DNA of 64,000 bases, from the NCBI RefSeq assembly GCF_006716675.1, contig NZ_VFPM01000005.1:1-64000 (forward strand). The letters are read 5' to 3'. Source of the DNA: Humibacillus xanthopallidus. Lineage in GTDB: Bacteria; Actinomycetota; Actinomycetes; Actinomycetales; Dermatophilaceae. Below the pieces are notes generated by a model. It was not told the origin of the DNA. It made no database searches and saw only the letters and a program-made list of their open reading frames with translations. The position numbers and the translations under genes were made by a program. Below, one piece after another: positions 56,098-64,000 of the stretch (its first letter is position 1; every line of letters starts with the position of its first letter).

Positions 56098-57240
56098 TCA
56101 GGACTTCGACGTCTTCTTCGCGGCGCGCTTCTGCCCGCGGGCCGAGTCGGCGGTGTCGGTCGCCTTCGTCGAGGTGGCCGTGCCCGAGGCGACGGCCGTC
56201 TTCGCGGCGCCGACGTTGGCTCGGGAGGCAGCAGCCTGGGCCCCGGCGCTCGCCTTCTTGGCAGCGCCGCGCTTGGCGGCCTGCTTCGTCGGCGACTCCT
56301 TGCGCGCGGAGCGCTTCGCGGTGGTCGGCACGTCGCCGGCGCGCAGCTTGTCGCCCTCGGCGATCGTCATGACCTGGTGACCGCCGAACTGGCCCCGCAG
56401 TGCTGCGACCGCCTGCATCGTCGGCGAGCTCTGCTGGCGCGAGGCGAAGCGGGCGAAGAGCGAGGCCGAGATGACCGGCATCGGCACCGAGAGGGCGATG
56501 GCCTCCTCGACGGTCCACCGGCCCTCGCCGGAGTCGTTCGTGTAGTCGGAGACGTCATCGAGGTGGGGGTTCTCCTCGAGGGCGTCGACCATGAGGTCGA
56601 GCAGCCAGGACCGCACGACCGTGCCGCGGCTCCACGCCTTGAAGGCACCGGGCACGTCGGTGACGATGTCCTTCTTCTCGAGCAGCTCGAAGCCCTCGGC
56701 GTAGGCCGCCATGAGGCCGTACTCGATGCCGTTGTGCACCATCTTCGTGTAGTGCCCGGCGCCGACCTTGCCGGCGTGGACGAAGCCCTCGTCGCGCGGG
56801 CCCTCGGGCCGCAGCGCGTCGAAGATCGGCATGGCGCGGGTGACCCACTTCTTGTCGCCACCGCACATGAGGCCGTAGCCGTTCTCGAGGCCCCAGATGC
56901 CGCCGCTGACGCCGCAGTCGACGTAGCCGATCTTCTTCGCGCCGAGGAGCTTGGCGTTCTCGAAGTCGTCGGTGAAGCGGGAGTTGCCGCCGTCGATGAC
57001 GAGGTCACCGGGCTCGAGCAGGTCGGCGAGCTTGGCGACGGTCTCGCGGGTCGGGTCGCCGGCCGGCACCATGACCCACACGACACGCGGGGCCTCGAGC
57101 GCCTTGACGAGCGCAGGCAGGGTCTTGACGTCGGCGACGGCGGGGTTGCGGTCGAAGCCGACCACCTCGTGCCCTGCGCGGCGCAAGCGCTCGCGCATGT
57201 TGCCGCCCATCTTGCCGAGACCGATGAGACCGAGCTGCAT
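56098..57240 (-). CDS. gnd: 6-phosphogluconate dehydrogenase (decarboxylating) with basic H1-like tail
   Basis: The 380-residue protein has the NAD(P) motif GLIGLGKMGGNM, VIDGGNSRFTDD, VDCGVSGGIWG, and the catalytic Lys block VGAGHYTKMVHNGIEYG. This is the short YqeC-type Gnd of the pentose phosphate pathway. The catalytic part ends near residue 300. The remaining 80 residues are Lys/Ala-rich (TAKRSARKESPTKQAAKRGA, KKASAGAQAAASRAN, KRAAKKTSKS), like histone H1 or bacterial H1-like proteins. Such a tail is unusual for this enzyme and could bind nucleic acid; this is inference. Gene position between dnaN and recF is typical of actinobacteria. Confidence 0.93.
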   Translation of the reverse strand: MQLGLIGLGKMGGNMRERLRRAGHEVVGFDRNPAVADVKTLPALVKALEAPRVVWVMVPAGDPTRETVAKLADLLEPGDLVIDGGNSRFTDDFENAKLLGAKKIGYVDCGVSGGIWGLENGYGLMCGGDKKWVTRAMPIFDALRPEGPRDEGFVHAGKVGAGHYTKMVHNGIEYGLMAAYAEGFELLEKKDIVTDVPGAFKAWSRGTVVRSWLLDLMVDALEENPHLDDVSDYTNDSGEGRWTVEEAIALSVPMPVISASLFARFASRQQSSPTMQAVAALRGQFGGHQVMTIAEGDKLRAGDVPTTAKRSARKESPTKQAAKRGAAKKASAGAQAAASRANVGAAKTAVASGTATSTKATDTADSARGQKRAAKKTSKS

Positions 57241-57331
57241 GTCGCGTGCCTTTCTGCGGAAGGAGCGGGGCTGGGCTGTTCGAGGCTACGCCAGCCGGAC
57301 GGCATACCGCCGTGGTGACGCGAGGGGTGGG

Positions 57332-58459
57332 TCAGCTCGCGAAGCGGACCGGCATGAGCACGTAGCGGTAGGTCGCGTCGGCGTCGCCGTCGGCCTCGGC
57401 CTGGCCGCTGAGGACGGCGGGCCGGCTCGGCTGGGTGAAGGACAGGCGGCTCCACGGGGTGCCGACCGCGTGCAGTCCGTCGAGGAGGAACTGGGGGTTG
57501 AAGGCGATCTGGATCTCAGGACCGGTGAGGGTGGCCTCGACGGCCTCGGACGCCTGGGCGTCGTCGCCCGTGCCGGCCTCGATGGCGACCTGGCCGTCGG
57601 TGAACTTCAGCAGGACCGGGGTGTTGCGCTCGGCGACGAGCGCGACGCGCTTGACCGCCTCCTCGAGTGCTGCGGTCTCGATGACCGCCTCGGTGTCGAC
57701 GGAGGTCGGGAAGATCGAGGTGACCTTGGGGTACTCCCCGTCGAGCAGGCGCGTCGTCGCGCGGCGCTGACCCGCCTCGAAGCCGATGAGGCCGTCGCTG
57801 CCGGAGCCGAGCGAGAGCTCGATGGAGCCCGAGGCCCCGAGGGCTCGAGCGGTGTCGGAGAGCTGGCGGGCCGGGATGAGCGCGACGTGGCTGGCGTCGG
57901 ACGCGGCCGGCGACCACGTCAGCTCACGCATGGCGAGGCGGTAGCGGTCGGTGGCGAGCAGGGTGACCTTGTCGCCCTCGATCTCCATGCGGACGCCGGT
58001 GAGGATCGGGAGGGTGTCGCCCTTGTCGGCGGCCACCGACACCTGGGCCACGGCCTGGGTGAAGACGTCGCCGGCGATGGTGCCGCTCACGTCGGGCGAG
58101 GTCGGCAGCGTCGGGTAGTCGGCGACGGGCATCTCGCGCAGAGCGAAGCGGGAGGAGCCGCAGGCGACGTTGACCTTGGTGCCGTCGGTGCTGACGTCGA
58201 TCGGCTTGTTGGGCAGGTTCCGCGAGATGTCGGCGAGGAGCCTGCCGAGGACGAGCACCTGGCCCGACTCGGCGACGTCGGCCGGCACGGTGATGCGGGC
58301 GGAGACCTCGTAGTCGAACGCCGACAGGGTCAGCGTGCCCTCCTCGCTCGCCTCGAGGAGCACACCCGCGAGCACCGGCACCGGCGGGCGGGCCGGCAGG
58401 CCCCGCGCCACCCAGGTCACGGCCTCGGCCAGGACGTCTCGCTCAACGCGGAACTTCAC
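57332..58459 (-). CDS. dnaN: DNA polymerase III sliding clamp (beta subunit)
   Basis: The 375-residue clamp has three repeated domains: VKFRVERDVLAEAVTWV, FTQAVAQVSVAADKGDTLPILTG and LEEAVKRVALVAERNTPVLLKF. It ends YRYVLMPVRFAS, the typical DnaN MPMR-like tail. GTG 58459 (VKFRVE) is the family start. It lies next to oriC. Confidence 0.97.
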   Translation of the reverse strand: MKFRVERDVLAEAVTWVARGLPARPPVPVLAGVLLEASEEGTLTLSAFDYEVSARITVPADVAESGQVLVLGRLLADISRNLPNKPIDVSTDGTKVNVACGSSRFALREMPVADYPTLPTSPDVSGTIAGDVFTQAVAQVSVAADKGDTLPILTGVRMEIEGDKVTLLATDRYRLAMRELTWSPAASDASHVALIPARQLSDTARALGASGSIELSLGSGSDGLIGFEAGQRRATTRLLDGEYPKVTSIFPTSVDTEAVIETAALEEAVKRVALVAERNTPVLLKFTDGQVAIEAGTGDDAQASEAVEATLTGPEIQIAFNPQFLLDGLHAVGTPWSRLSFTQPSRPAVLSGQAEADGDADATYRYVLMPVRFAS

Positions 58460-59051
58460 GGTGCACTCACTTCGACGAGGAACGACAGATCGGGGGACAG
58501 ACACTAGTACCTGCCGCCATGGTGCACCACCGAGTCCACACAAGCGCGACGGGCTCGCTTGTCAGGGGTGGTCGGCTCGTCCCCTCGTTGTCGGGGCGAA
58601 ACCCTTTCTCGGGAGGTTCGTCATGGTCGTAGGTGCTGTGGACACTGTGGACAACCGGCGTCGCGGCAGGTCAGGGCGCGAGTCGGCGTGTGGTTCGGCT
58701 GTGGGTGACAGACCGGGGAACGTCGGGCCGGGTGTGGACGAGCCCGGCGTCCCCACATGGTTCACACAGGCGATGGGGGAGTTGTCCGCAGGATGCGGGC
58801 TGTGATCCACAGTTGTCCACACGGTGCTGTGGACAACTGTGGATGGGGTGGCGTTCGGTGGGGTCGGAAGCGGGTCTCCTGTGGAGAAGTGACACCTCGG
58901 ACGTCCACATGGTTATCCACAACCAGTGGAAAAGCAGCGACATGTCGGGTTGGGCCCGCACAGGTCTCGAGAAGGTCACGCTGTGCACACAGCTGTGGAC
59001 GGATCTGTGGACGACTGTGGACGTATGCCGGGTGGCCGAGCGGGTGGGGCG
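58460..59051. other. oriC with DnaA-box array
   Basis: No coding sequence in 592 bases, and many nonamers near TTGTCCACA or TTATCCACA on both strands. Strong ones are TGTGGACAA at 58646, TTGTCCACA at 58813, TGTGGACAA at 58828 and TTATCCACA at 58913. Weaker ones occur at 58637, 58732, 58803, 58838, 58901, 58994, 59006 and 59016. The pair at 58813 and 58828 are convergent with 6 bases between. In actinobacteria oriC lies between dnaA and dnaN, as here, although two extra genes also sit between them. Confidence 0.92.
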
Positions 59052-59849
59052 TCACGCTTCGGCGGTCCGGCCGGCGGCGGGGCGGATGAAGCACCGCCGC
59101 GAGACCGCCAACAGGCACTCGAAAAGGGCCTCACCGTCCGGAAGCGGGCCCAGCTGGGCGAACACCTCGCTCGTCACGGCACCGAGCAGCAGGGTCCAGG
59201 CGGCGATCCCCTGGGTCAGCGTGACGGCGTCGAGCTGCGTCGCGGAGAAGAGGGGGGAGCCGAGCAGCTCACCGACCCCCGCGTCGGCGCGGCTCGCCAC
59301 CAGACCCAGGCGGTCCGGGTCGACGAGACGGCCCGCGCGGCGCACGTCCTCGAGGAGGCCGACGAGCAGTGCGATGACGGCCGTCCCCGCCTCTTGGGTG
59401 CGCTCGGCCGGGGCCTCGTAGTCCGGGACCGGTGAGCCGTAGATGAGCGCGAAGTCGTGCGGACGCTCGAGTGCCCAGTGGCGAACGGCCCGCCCCAGGG
59501 CGTCCCATCGGGCGTCGAGCTCGCCGACCGGGACGGCCTCGTGGGCCGCCCGGGCGGCCGTCGCCAGGGACCAGTAGGAGTCGATGATGAGTCGCGTGAG
59601 CAGCTCGTCGCGGCTGTCGACGTAGCGGTAGATGCCCGACGAGACCATGCCGAGGTCCCGAGCGACGGCCCGCAGGCTCAGGGCTGCCGCGCCGTCGGTC
59701 GCCAGGTGCTGCCGCGCCACGCGAAGGATGTCGGCCTCGACCGCGAGCCGCTTGGTGGCGCGCTTGCCGAGCGGGCGCTGGGCGTCGTCGGTCATGGCTG
59801 TCTGGGTGCCCGCCTGGGTGCTCGGCTCGGTGCCCGCCTCCTGCTCCAT
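59052..59849 (-). CDS. TetR family transcriptional regulator
   Basis: The 265-residue protein has a TetR HTH: ILRVARQHLATDGAAALSLRAVARDLGMVSSGIYRYVDSRDELL, here split into ILRVARQHLATDGAAAL and LGMVSSGIYRYVDSRDEL. A C-terminal TetR_C-type ligand domain follows, with conserved HDFALIYGSPVPDYEAP. ATG 59849 is chosen; ATG 59795 (MTDDAQRPLG) would give a more usual 247 residues and also fits. It is divergent from an SDR gene, with a palindromic operator between them (59924-59948), so it very likely represses that gene. Both genes lie between dnaN/oriC and dnaA. Confidence 0.85.
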   Translation of the reverse strand: MEQEAGTEPSTQAGTQTAMTDDAQRPLGKRATKRLAVEADILRVARQHLATDGAAALSLRAVARDLGMVSSGIYRYVDSRDELLTRLIIDSYWSLATAARAAHEAVPVGELDARWDALGRAVRHWALERPHDFALIYGSPVPDYEAPAERTQEAGTAVIALLVGLLEDVRRAGRLVDPDRLGLVASRADAGVGELLGSPLFSATQLDAVTLTQGIAAWTLLLGAVTSEVFAQLGPLPDGEALFECLLAVSRRCFIRPAAGRTAEA

Positions 59850-59875
59850 CCCGCCAGAGTGCCACAGTCGAGGAA

Positions 59876-59900
59876 GAAATGTGAGCACCGCTCTTGATTT
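59876..59900. promoter_or_regulatory. second, imperfect TetR operator
   Basis: GAAATGTGAGC at 59876-59886 is nearly the left half of the perfect site at 59924. The right half (59890-59900, GCTCTTGATTT) matches only at GCTC and its last T. It lies in the tetR leader, so it may add autoregulation. Confidence 0.45.
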
Positions 59901-59923
59901 TTGTGGCCAGAGCGGTCATCCTC

Positions 59924-59948
59924 GAAGTGTGAGCGATGCTCACACTTC
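59924..59948. promoter_or_regulatory. perfect palindromic operator for the tetR/SDR pair
   Basis: GAAGTGTGAGC, GAT, GCTCACACTTC: 11-bp arms around a 3-base spacer, 20 bases before the SDR start. A perfect dyad of this size in a divergent tetR spacer is the expected TetR-family operator. Confidence 0.8.
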
Positions 59949-59967
59949 ACCTTTCAAGGAGCAGACC

Positions 59968-60969
59968 ATGTCGCACCACCTCGTCCTCGGCGCCGGAGGC
60001 GTCGGCCGCTCGACCACCACCGCGCTCGTCGCGCTCGGGCACACCGTCACCCTCGCCTCGCGCTCCGGACGCGTCGCCGAGCGGCCGTGGGAGTCGACCC
60101 GCGCCGACGCAGCCGACGCAGCCGACGCCGTCGAGGTCGTCAGCGTCGACGCCGGTGACAGGGACGCCGTGACCGCCCTGGCGCGCGGCGCCGCGAGCAT
60201 CGTCAACGCCGTCAACCCGCCCAGCTACATGACGTGGGACACCGACTGGCCGCCCGTCGCGGCCGCAACGCTCGCAGCAGCCGAGGCCACGGGCGCAGGG
60301 CTCGTCATCATCGGCAACCTCTACGGCTACGGCCGGGTGAGCGCCCCGATGCACGAGGACGACCCGATGCGACCGGCCGGACACAAGGGCGCACTGCGGG
60401 CCGACATGTGGCACGAGGCGCTTGCCCGCCACGAGGCAGGGCACCTGCGCGCCACCGAGCTGCGCTCGAGTGACTACTTCGGCCCGGGCACGACGCCGCG
60501 CACGAGCTACCTCAATGACATCGTCATCGACGCACTCCTCGCCGGCCGGCCGCCCCTCGTGCCCGTCGGGCGAGCCGACGCACCGCACTCCTGGACCTAC
60601 GTCCCCGACGTCGGCCGGCTCGCCGCCCGGGTCGCGACCGGCGACGACGGCTGGGGCCGGGCCTGGCACGTGCCCACGGCGCCGGCCCGCACCTTCGAGC
60701 AGGCTGCTGCCGACGTCGCCCGCCTCGCCGGCGTCAAGCCCCGGCGGGTCCGCGTGCTGCCGAGGTCGCTCGGCACCGCGGCCGGCCTCGTCGTCCCCTT
60801 CATGCGCGAGGTCCGCGAGACCCGGCACCAGTTCGAGCAGCCCTTCGTGCTCGACTCGGACCTCACCCAGCGCACCTTCGGGCTCGCGCCGACCCCGTGG
60901 GACGAGGCCCTGACGGTGACCATCGCCGCCCGGCGCGACGCCAAGCCCACCCGAGCGGCGGCCGCCTGA
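59968..60969 (+). CDS. NAD-dependent epimerase/dehydratase (atypical SDR)
   Basis: The 333-residue protein has the cofactor loop LVLGAGGVGRST at the start. It also has VNAVNPPSYMTWDTDWP, LVIIGNLYGYGRVSAPMHEDDP and SSDYFGPG, as in atypical extended SDRs of the NmrA/epimerase group. The usual YxxxK is not obvious; NLYGYG may stand in its place. AAGGA precedes ATG 59968. It is divergent from tetR and probably repressed by it. The substrate is unknown; TetR control suggests response to a small molecule. Confidence 0.82.
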   Translation: MSHHLVLGAGGVGRSTTTALVALGHTVTLASRSGRVAERPWESTRADAADAADAVEVVSVDAGDRDAVTALARGAASIVNAVNPPSYMTWDTDWPPVAAATLAAAEATGAGLVIIGNLYGYGRVSAPMHEDDPMRPAGHKGALRADMWHEALARHEAGHLRATELRSSDYFGPGTTPRTSYLNDIVIDALLAGRPPLVPVGRADAPHSWTYVPDVGRLAARVATGDDGWGRAWHVPTAPARTFEQAAADVARLAGVKPRRVRVLPRSLGTAAGLVVPFMREVRETRHQFEQPFVLDSDLTQRTFGLAPTPWDEALTVTIAARRDAKPTRAAAA

Positions 60970-61026
60970 CGCGGACCCGGCCCCACGGCATACGCCATCG
61001 GGTCGGGCCCACGGGGCCGAGGAGCG

Positions 61027-62658
61027 TCAGTGGGACTGCTGGCGGATCCGGTTGGTCAGCTCGGTGACCTGGTTGTAGATGGCGCGGCGCTCGCCCATGA
61101 GCTCGCGGATCTTGCGGTCGGCGTGCATGACCGTCGTGTGGTCACGGCCGCCGAAGTGCTGGCCGATCTTCGGCAGCGACAGGTCGGTCATCTCACGGCA
61201 GAGGTACATCGCGATCTGGCGGGCCGTGACGAGCTGGCGCGAGCGGGAGGACCCGCAGAGGTCCTCGAGCGTGACGGCGTAGTAGGCGGCGGTCACCGCC
61301 ATGATCGTCGCCGCGGTGACCTGGTTGGGGGTCTCGTTGGGCAGGACGTCCTTGAGCACGATCTCGGCGAGCGGCAGGTCGATCGGCTGACGGTTGAGGT
61401 TGCTGAAGGCCGTGACGCGGATGAGGGCGCCCTCGAGCTCGCGGATGTTGGTGCTGAAGTTCGTCGCGATGTACTCGAGCACCGGGTCGGGCACCGTCAT
61501 CCGGTCCTGGATGGCCTTCTTGCGAAGGATCGCGATGCGGGTCTCGAGGTCGGGGGGCTGCACGTCGGTGAGCAGTCCCGACTCGAAGCGCGTGCGCATG
61601 CGGTCCTCGAAGCCCGAGAGCTCACGAGGCGGCAGGTCGCTCGTGATGACGATCTGCTTGTTGGCGTTGTGCAGCGTGTTGAAGGTGTGGAAGAACTCCT
61701 CCTGGGTCTGCAGCTTGCCCTGGAGGAACTGGATGTCGTCGATGAGCAGCACGTCGACGCTGCGGTAGCGCGACTGGAACGCGCTCGCCTTGTCGTCGCG
61801 GATGCTGTTGATGAAGTCGTTGGTGAACTCCTCGGAGTTCACGTAGCGCACCCGGACGTTGGGGAACATCGTGCGTGCGTAGTGGCCGATCGCGTGGAGC
61901 AGGTGCGTCTTGCCGAGCCCCGACTCGCCGTAGACGAAGAGCGGGTTGTAGGCCCGGGCCGGCGCCTCGGCGACCGCGACGGCGGCGGCGTGGGCGAACC
62001 GGTTGCTCGCGCCGATGACGAAGGTGTCGAAGGTGTACTTCGGGTTGAGGCGGGTGTCGCTCGACGACGTGGTCGGCTCCGGCCGGATCTGGCGCAGCGG
62101 GCCGCTCTCGCCACCGGACATCGGCGTCTCGTGATCGCGCTGCCCCGCGGAGAAGGGCGACGGGCGACCGGCGTGCGCGCCGAAGTGGTCGACGGCCCGC
62201 ATCGGCTGCAGCGGCTGGGTGCGCGGGTCGTCGAGGTCGGCGCCGTCGAGGTCGGGCGCGCTCTCCTCGAGGTCGCGCAGCGGGTTGTATGCCGGTAGGC
62301 CCGTCGGGTGCGCGCCGTTGCGGTCGCCGACGGGGCCGGCAGAACGAGAGGCTGCCCCCGTGGGCTCGTCGGTGAGCAGGCCCATGTCGGGCTGGAGGCT
62401 CTCGTCGACCGACACGGCGAGCTGGACGGGGTGGCCGAGCTGGTGGCTGAGGGCCTGGTGGATCTGCTCGCGGATGCGGGTCTCGAGGAAGTCCTTGGTG
62501 TAGGTGTCGGGTGCCCGCACGACCGCGGTCTGGTCGAGCACACCGACGAGTCGGCAGAGCCGGGTGAAGGCCCGCTCCTGGGCCGAGAGGCCGACGGCAT
62601 CGAGGTCCAGCAACGTCCGGCGCCACACCTCTGCATAGTCGACGCTTGCGTCGCTCAC
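61027..62658 (-). CDS. dnaA: chromosomal replication initiator DnaA
   Basis: The 543-residue AAA+ initiator has an N-terminal domain (EVWRRTLLDLDAVGLSAQE), a long acidic/Pro-rich domain II (about 95-205) and the ATPase domain with NPLFVYGESGLGKTHLL and VLLIDDIQFLQGK. The C-terminal DNA-binding domain is VTARQIAMYLCREMTDLSLPKIG, then FGGRDHTTVMHA. GTG 62658 has AGGTGGAG just upstream. It is transcribed away from rpmH. Two DnaA boxes (62753, 62765) lie upstream of the start, consistent with autoregulation. Confidence 0.97.
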   Translation of the reverse strand: MSDASVDYAEVWRRTLLDLDAVGLSAQERAFTRLCRLVGVLDQTAVVRAPDTYTKDFLETRIREQIHQALSHQLGHPVQLAVSVDESLQPDMGLLTDEPTGAASRSAGPVGDRNGAHPTGLPAYNPLRDLEESAPDLDGADLDDPRTQPLQPMRAVDHFGAHAGRPSPFSAGQRDHETPMSGGESGPLRQIRPEPTTSSSDTRLNPKYTFDTFVIGASNRFAHAAAVAVAEAPARAYNPLFVYGESGLGKTHLLHAIGHYARTMFPNVRVRYVNSEEFTNDFINSIRDDKASAFQSRYRSVDVLLIDDIQFLQGKLQTQEEFFHTFNTLHNANKQIVITSDLPPRELSGFEDRMRTRFESGLLTDVQPPDLETRIAILRKKAIQDRMTVPDPVLEYIATNFSTNIRELEGALIRVTAFSNLNRQPIDLPLAEIVLKDVLPNETPNQVTAATIMAVTAAYYAVTLEDLCGSSRSRQLVTARQIAMYLCREMTDLSLPKIGQHFGGRDHTTVMHADRKIRELMGERRAIYNQVTELTNRIRQQSH

Positions 62659-63153
62659 GTACTCCACCTGCCCCTGAACCGTCTGCGTGCCCCCTGCCCG
62701 GCGCACTCCGTCACACGGAGCTCCCGGGTTCTGTCCGGTGCACCCTGCCTTGTTGTCCACACGTTTGTCCACAGCCTGTGCAAGGAGGGGCCGCATTCGT
62801 GAGAGTCGAAAACCTAACAACTCCCGCAGGTACCCACAACCGAATCGTCCACAGATCTCGTGGGTCTCGGCGTGTCGGCTTGCGTCGGCCGTCCTGTCCC
62901 ACCATAGGGGTTGCCGCCGGGCGGGTTTGACCGCTCTTCCACGGCTCCCGTATCGTTGATCGAGCGTGTCTGCGACCGCTTTCGCATGCCCATGGCACCG
63001 AGCTCGCGTGCTCCCCGGACGAAGTCCGGCGGACGCCGCCTGCCGGAGCTCCACGGGCCTGCCGATTGCGGTCGCCGAAGACCAGCAGAAGCCCACCATC
63101 GGGTGCGGTGCCGATTCTCCTCGGTGCGCACTCGCAAGCAAACGGAGATCCTC
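62659..63153. promoter_or_regulatory. dnaA-rpmH divergent promoter region with DnaA boxes
   Basis: Two perfect TTGTCCACA boxes occur (62753-62761, 62765-62773) and a weaker one near 62844. A likely dnaA promoter on the minus strand has -35 TTGTGG (62839-62834) and -10 TAGGTT (62816-62811), spacing 17. A likely rpmH promoter on the plus strand has -35 TTGACC (62927-62932) and -10 TATCGT (62951-62956), spacing 18. The rpmH leader is about 190 bases. DnaA boxes downstream of the dnaA promoter could repress it. Confidence 0.7.
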
Positions 63154-63291
63154 GTGAGCAAGCGCACCTTCCAGCCGAACAACCGCCGTCGCGCCAAGAC
63201 GCACGGCTTCCGCCTGCGGATGCGCACGCGCGCCGGCCGTGCCATCCTCGCCGGCCGCCGCCGCAAGGGCCGCGCCGAGCTCTCGGCCTGA
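63154..63291 (+). CDS. rpmH: 50S ribosomal protein L34
   Basis: The 45-residue protein SKRTFQPNNRRRAKTHGFR, then MRTRAGRAILAGRRRKGR, is a standard L34, rich in Arg/Lys. GTG 63154 has CGGAG upstream. It is the first of the conserved rpmH-rnpA-yidD-yidC set to the right of dnaA. Confidence 0.97.
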   Translation: MSKRTFQPNNRRRAKTHGFRLRMRTRAGRAILAGRRRKGRAELSA

Positions 63292-63309
63292 CGCCTCCAG
63301 GGCCGCGGC

Positions 63310-63660
63310 ATGCTGCCCGCCCGTCATCGTCTGCGTGAGAGCGCGGACTTCACGGCGGCAGTGCGCGGACCCGGCGCCACCAGAGCAGGCGGGCGACTCA
63401 TCGTCGTGCATGCCAACCGGACCGATGCGCGTGCGGAGCTTCCGCCGCGCGTCGGTTTTGTTGTGTCCAAAGCCGTCGGCAACGCGGTGGTGCGCAACCG
63501 GACCAAGCGCCGGCTCCGCGCGAGCATGGCGACCCGGCTGCACGGCATACCGGCGGGGACGGACGTCGTTGTGCGGGCCAACGCCGCAGCGGCAGGCGCG
63601 ACCTACGACGACCTCGACGTCGCCCTCGAGCGGCAGCTCGCCAAGGCGTGCCGGCGATGA
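63310..63660 (+). CDS. rnpA: ribonuclease P protein component
   Basis: The 116-residue protein begins MLPARHRLRESADF and has the RNR signature as NAVVRNRTKRRLRA. It binds RNase P RNA to mature tRNA 5' ends. Its stop overlaps yidD ATG (ATGA, 63657-63660). Confidence 0.96.
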   Translation: MLPARHRLRESADFTAAVRGPGATRAGGRLIVVHANRTDARAELPPRVGFVVSKAVGNAVVRNRTKRRLRASMATRLHGIPAGTDVVVRANAAAAGATYDDLDVALERQLAKACRR

Positions 63661-64000
63661 GCGCCAGGGTGAACCGCTGGCTCGCTGCGCCACTCGTGCT
63701 GATCGTGCGGCTCTACCAGCGCTTCATCTCCCCGATGCGGCCGCCGACGTGCCGCTTCTACCCCAGCTGCTCCGCGTATGCCGTCACCGCCCTCGAGCGA
63801 TTCGGCCCCGTCAAGGGTGGCTGGCTCGCGGCGCGCCGGCTCGGACGCTGCCACCCGTGGACGCCCGGCGGGGTCGACCCCGTCCCGCTGACCTGGGAGA
63901 CGCGGGGCGACGTGCGACCGGAGGACTTCCGGCCCGCAGACCTTGGTTCGGATCCTGTCTCGGACCTTGTTTCTGACCCTGTCTCGAACCCTGGCGCGGG
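63657..64000 (+). CDS. yidD: YidD, membrane protein insertion efficiency factor (partial)
   Basis: The frame is open at the window end, with 114 codons visible. It has the YidD core: VLIVRLYQRFISPMRPPTCRFYPSCSAYA, here in blocks RLYQRFISP and CRFYPSCSAYA, and then GWLAARRLGRCHPW. YidD assists YidC in membrane protein insertion. After the domain comes a tail of SDPVSD-like repeats (DPVSDLVSDPVSNP), longer than usual. The start overlaps rnpA by 4 bases. Confidence 0.93.
   Translation, partial: MSARVNRWLAAPLVLIVRLYQRFISPMRPPTCRFYPSCSAYAVTALERFGPVKGGWLAARRLGRCHPWTPGGVDPVPLTWETRGDVRPEDFRPADLGSDPVSDLVSDPVSNPGA

Overview
The window is a high-GC actinobacterial chromosome segment that contains the replication origin. 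Gene content and order (dnaN-gnd-recF-dciA, gyrB-gyrA-DUF3566, tRNA-Ile/DLW-39/tRNA-Ala, cyclophilin-rhomboid-crgA-DUF881-pabA, pknB-pknA-pbpA-rodA-pstP-fhaB-fhaA, tRNA-Leu) match the conserved oriC-left arm of Micrococcales. The best guess is a member of Dermatophilaceae/Intrasporangiaceae (Janibacter, Knoellia, Phycicoccus and relatives). The genus is inference.

Layout. 1-760: two genes (cysteine-desulfurase-like C-terminus, DUF427) broken by several small indels. 755-7136: housekeeping and accessory genes, including a GNAT acetyltransferase, a phosphodiesterase, a ketopantoate reductase with an early amber codon, membrane proteins and a soluble Ser/Thr kinase. 7448-7600: nested hairpins and tRNA-Leu(CAG). 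7745-12456: MFS exporter/MarR pair, a uronate-dehydrogenase-like SDR and a MinD-like ATPase. 12723-21898: a seven-gene overlapping operon for phospho-signalling and cell-wall elongation/division. 22039-28158: pabA, DUF881, crgA, an outlying DnaA-box cluster (24558-24672), rhomboid protease, cyclophilin and two helical Ala/Lys-rich proteins. 28540-36988: accessory genes, namely a FluG-like amidohydrolase/glutamine-synthetase pair, a PcrA-tail-like small protein, an EACC1-caspase two-gene system, a beta-helix protein and a small secreted protein.

37082-45645 looks like a genomic island beside tRNA-Ala. It holds a large PLD-helicase-DUF3427 protein, a lower-GC cassette TIGR04255-HTH-Fic, a complete ISL3-family IS (25-bp inverted repeats, 8-bp target duplication) inside the fic gene, and a frameshifted tyrosine-integrase remnant abutting the tRNA. 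45785-58459 is the conserved gyr/recF/dnaN block, with an M4 protease carrying a probable inhibitor domain inserted between gyrB and dciA. 58460-59051 is oriC (many DnaA boxes). A divergent tetR/SDR pair with a perfect operator lies between oriC-dnaN and dnaA. Right of dnaA run rpmH, rnpA and yidD (cut by the window end).

The most unusual global signal is the octamer GTATGCCG/CGGCATAC. I counted 36 copies on the two strands, against roughly 2 expected at about 71% GC. It is absent from 37.8 to 46.4 kb, the putative island. Other points for follow-up are the EACC1-caspase pair, the IS-killed TIGR04255-HTH-Fic cassette, the DnaA-box cluster 34 kb from oriC, and a 6-phosphogluconate dehydrogenase with a histone-H1-like tail beside recF.
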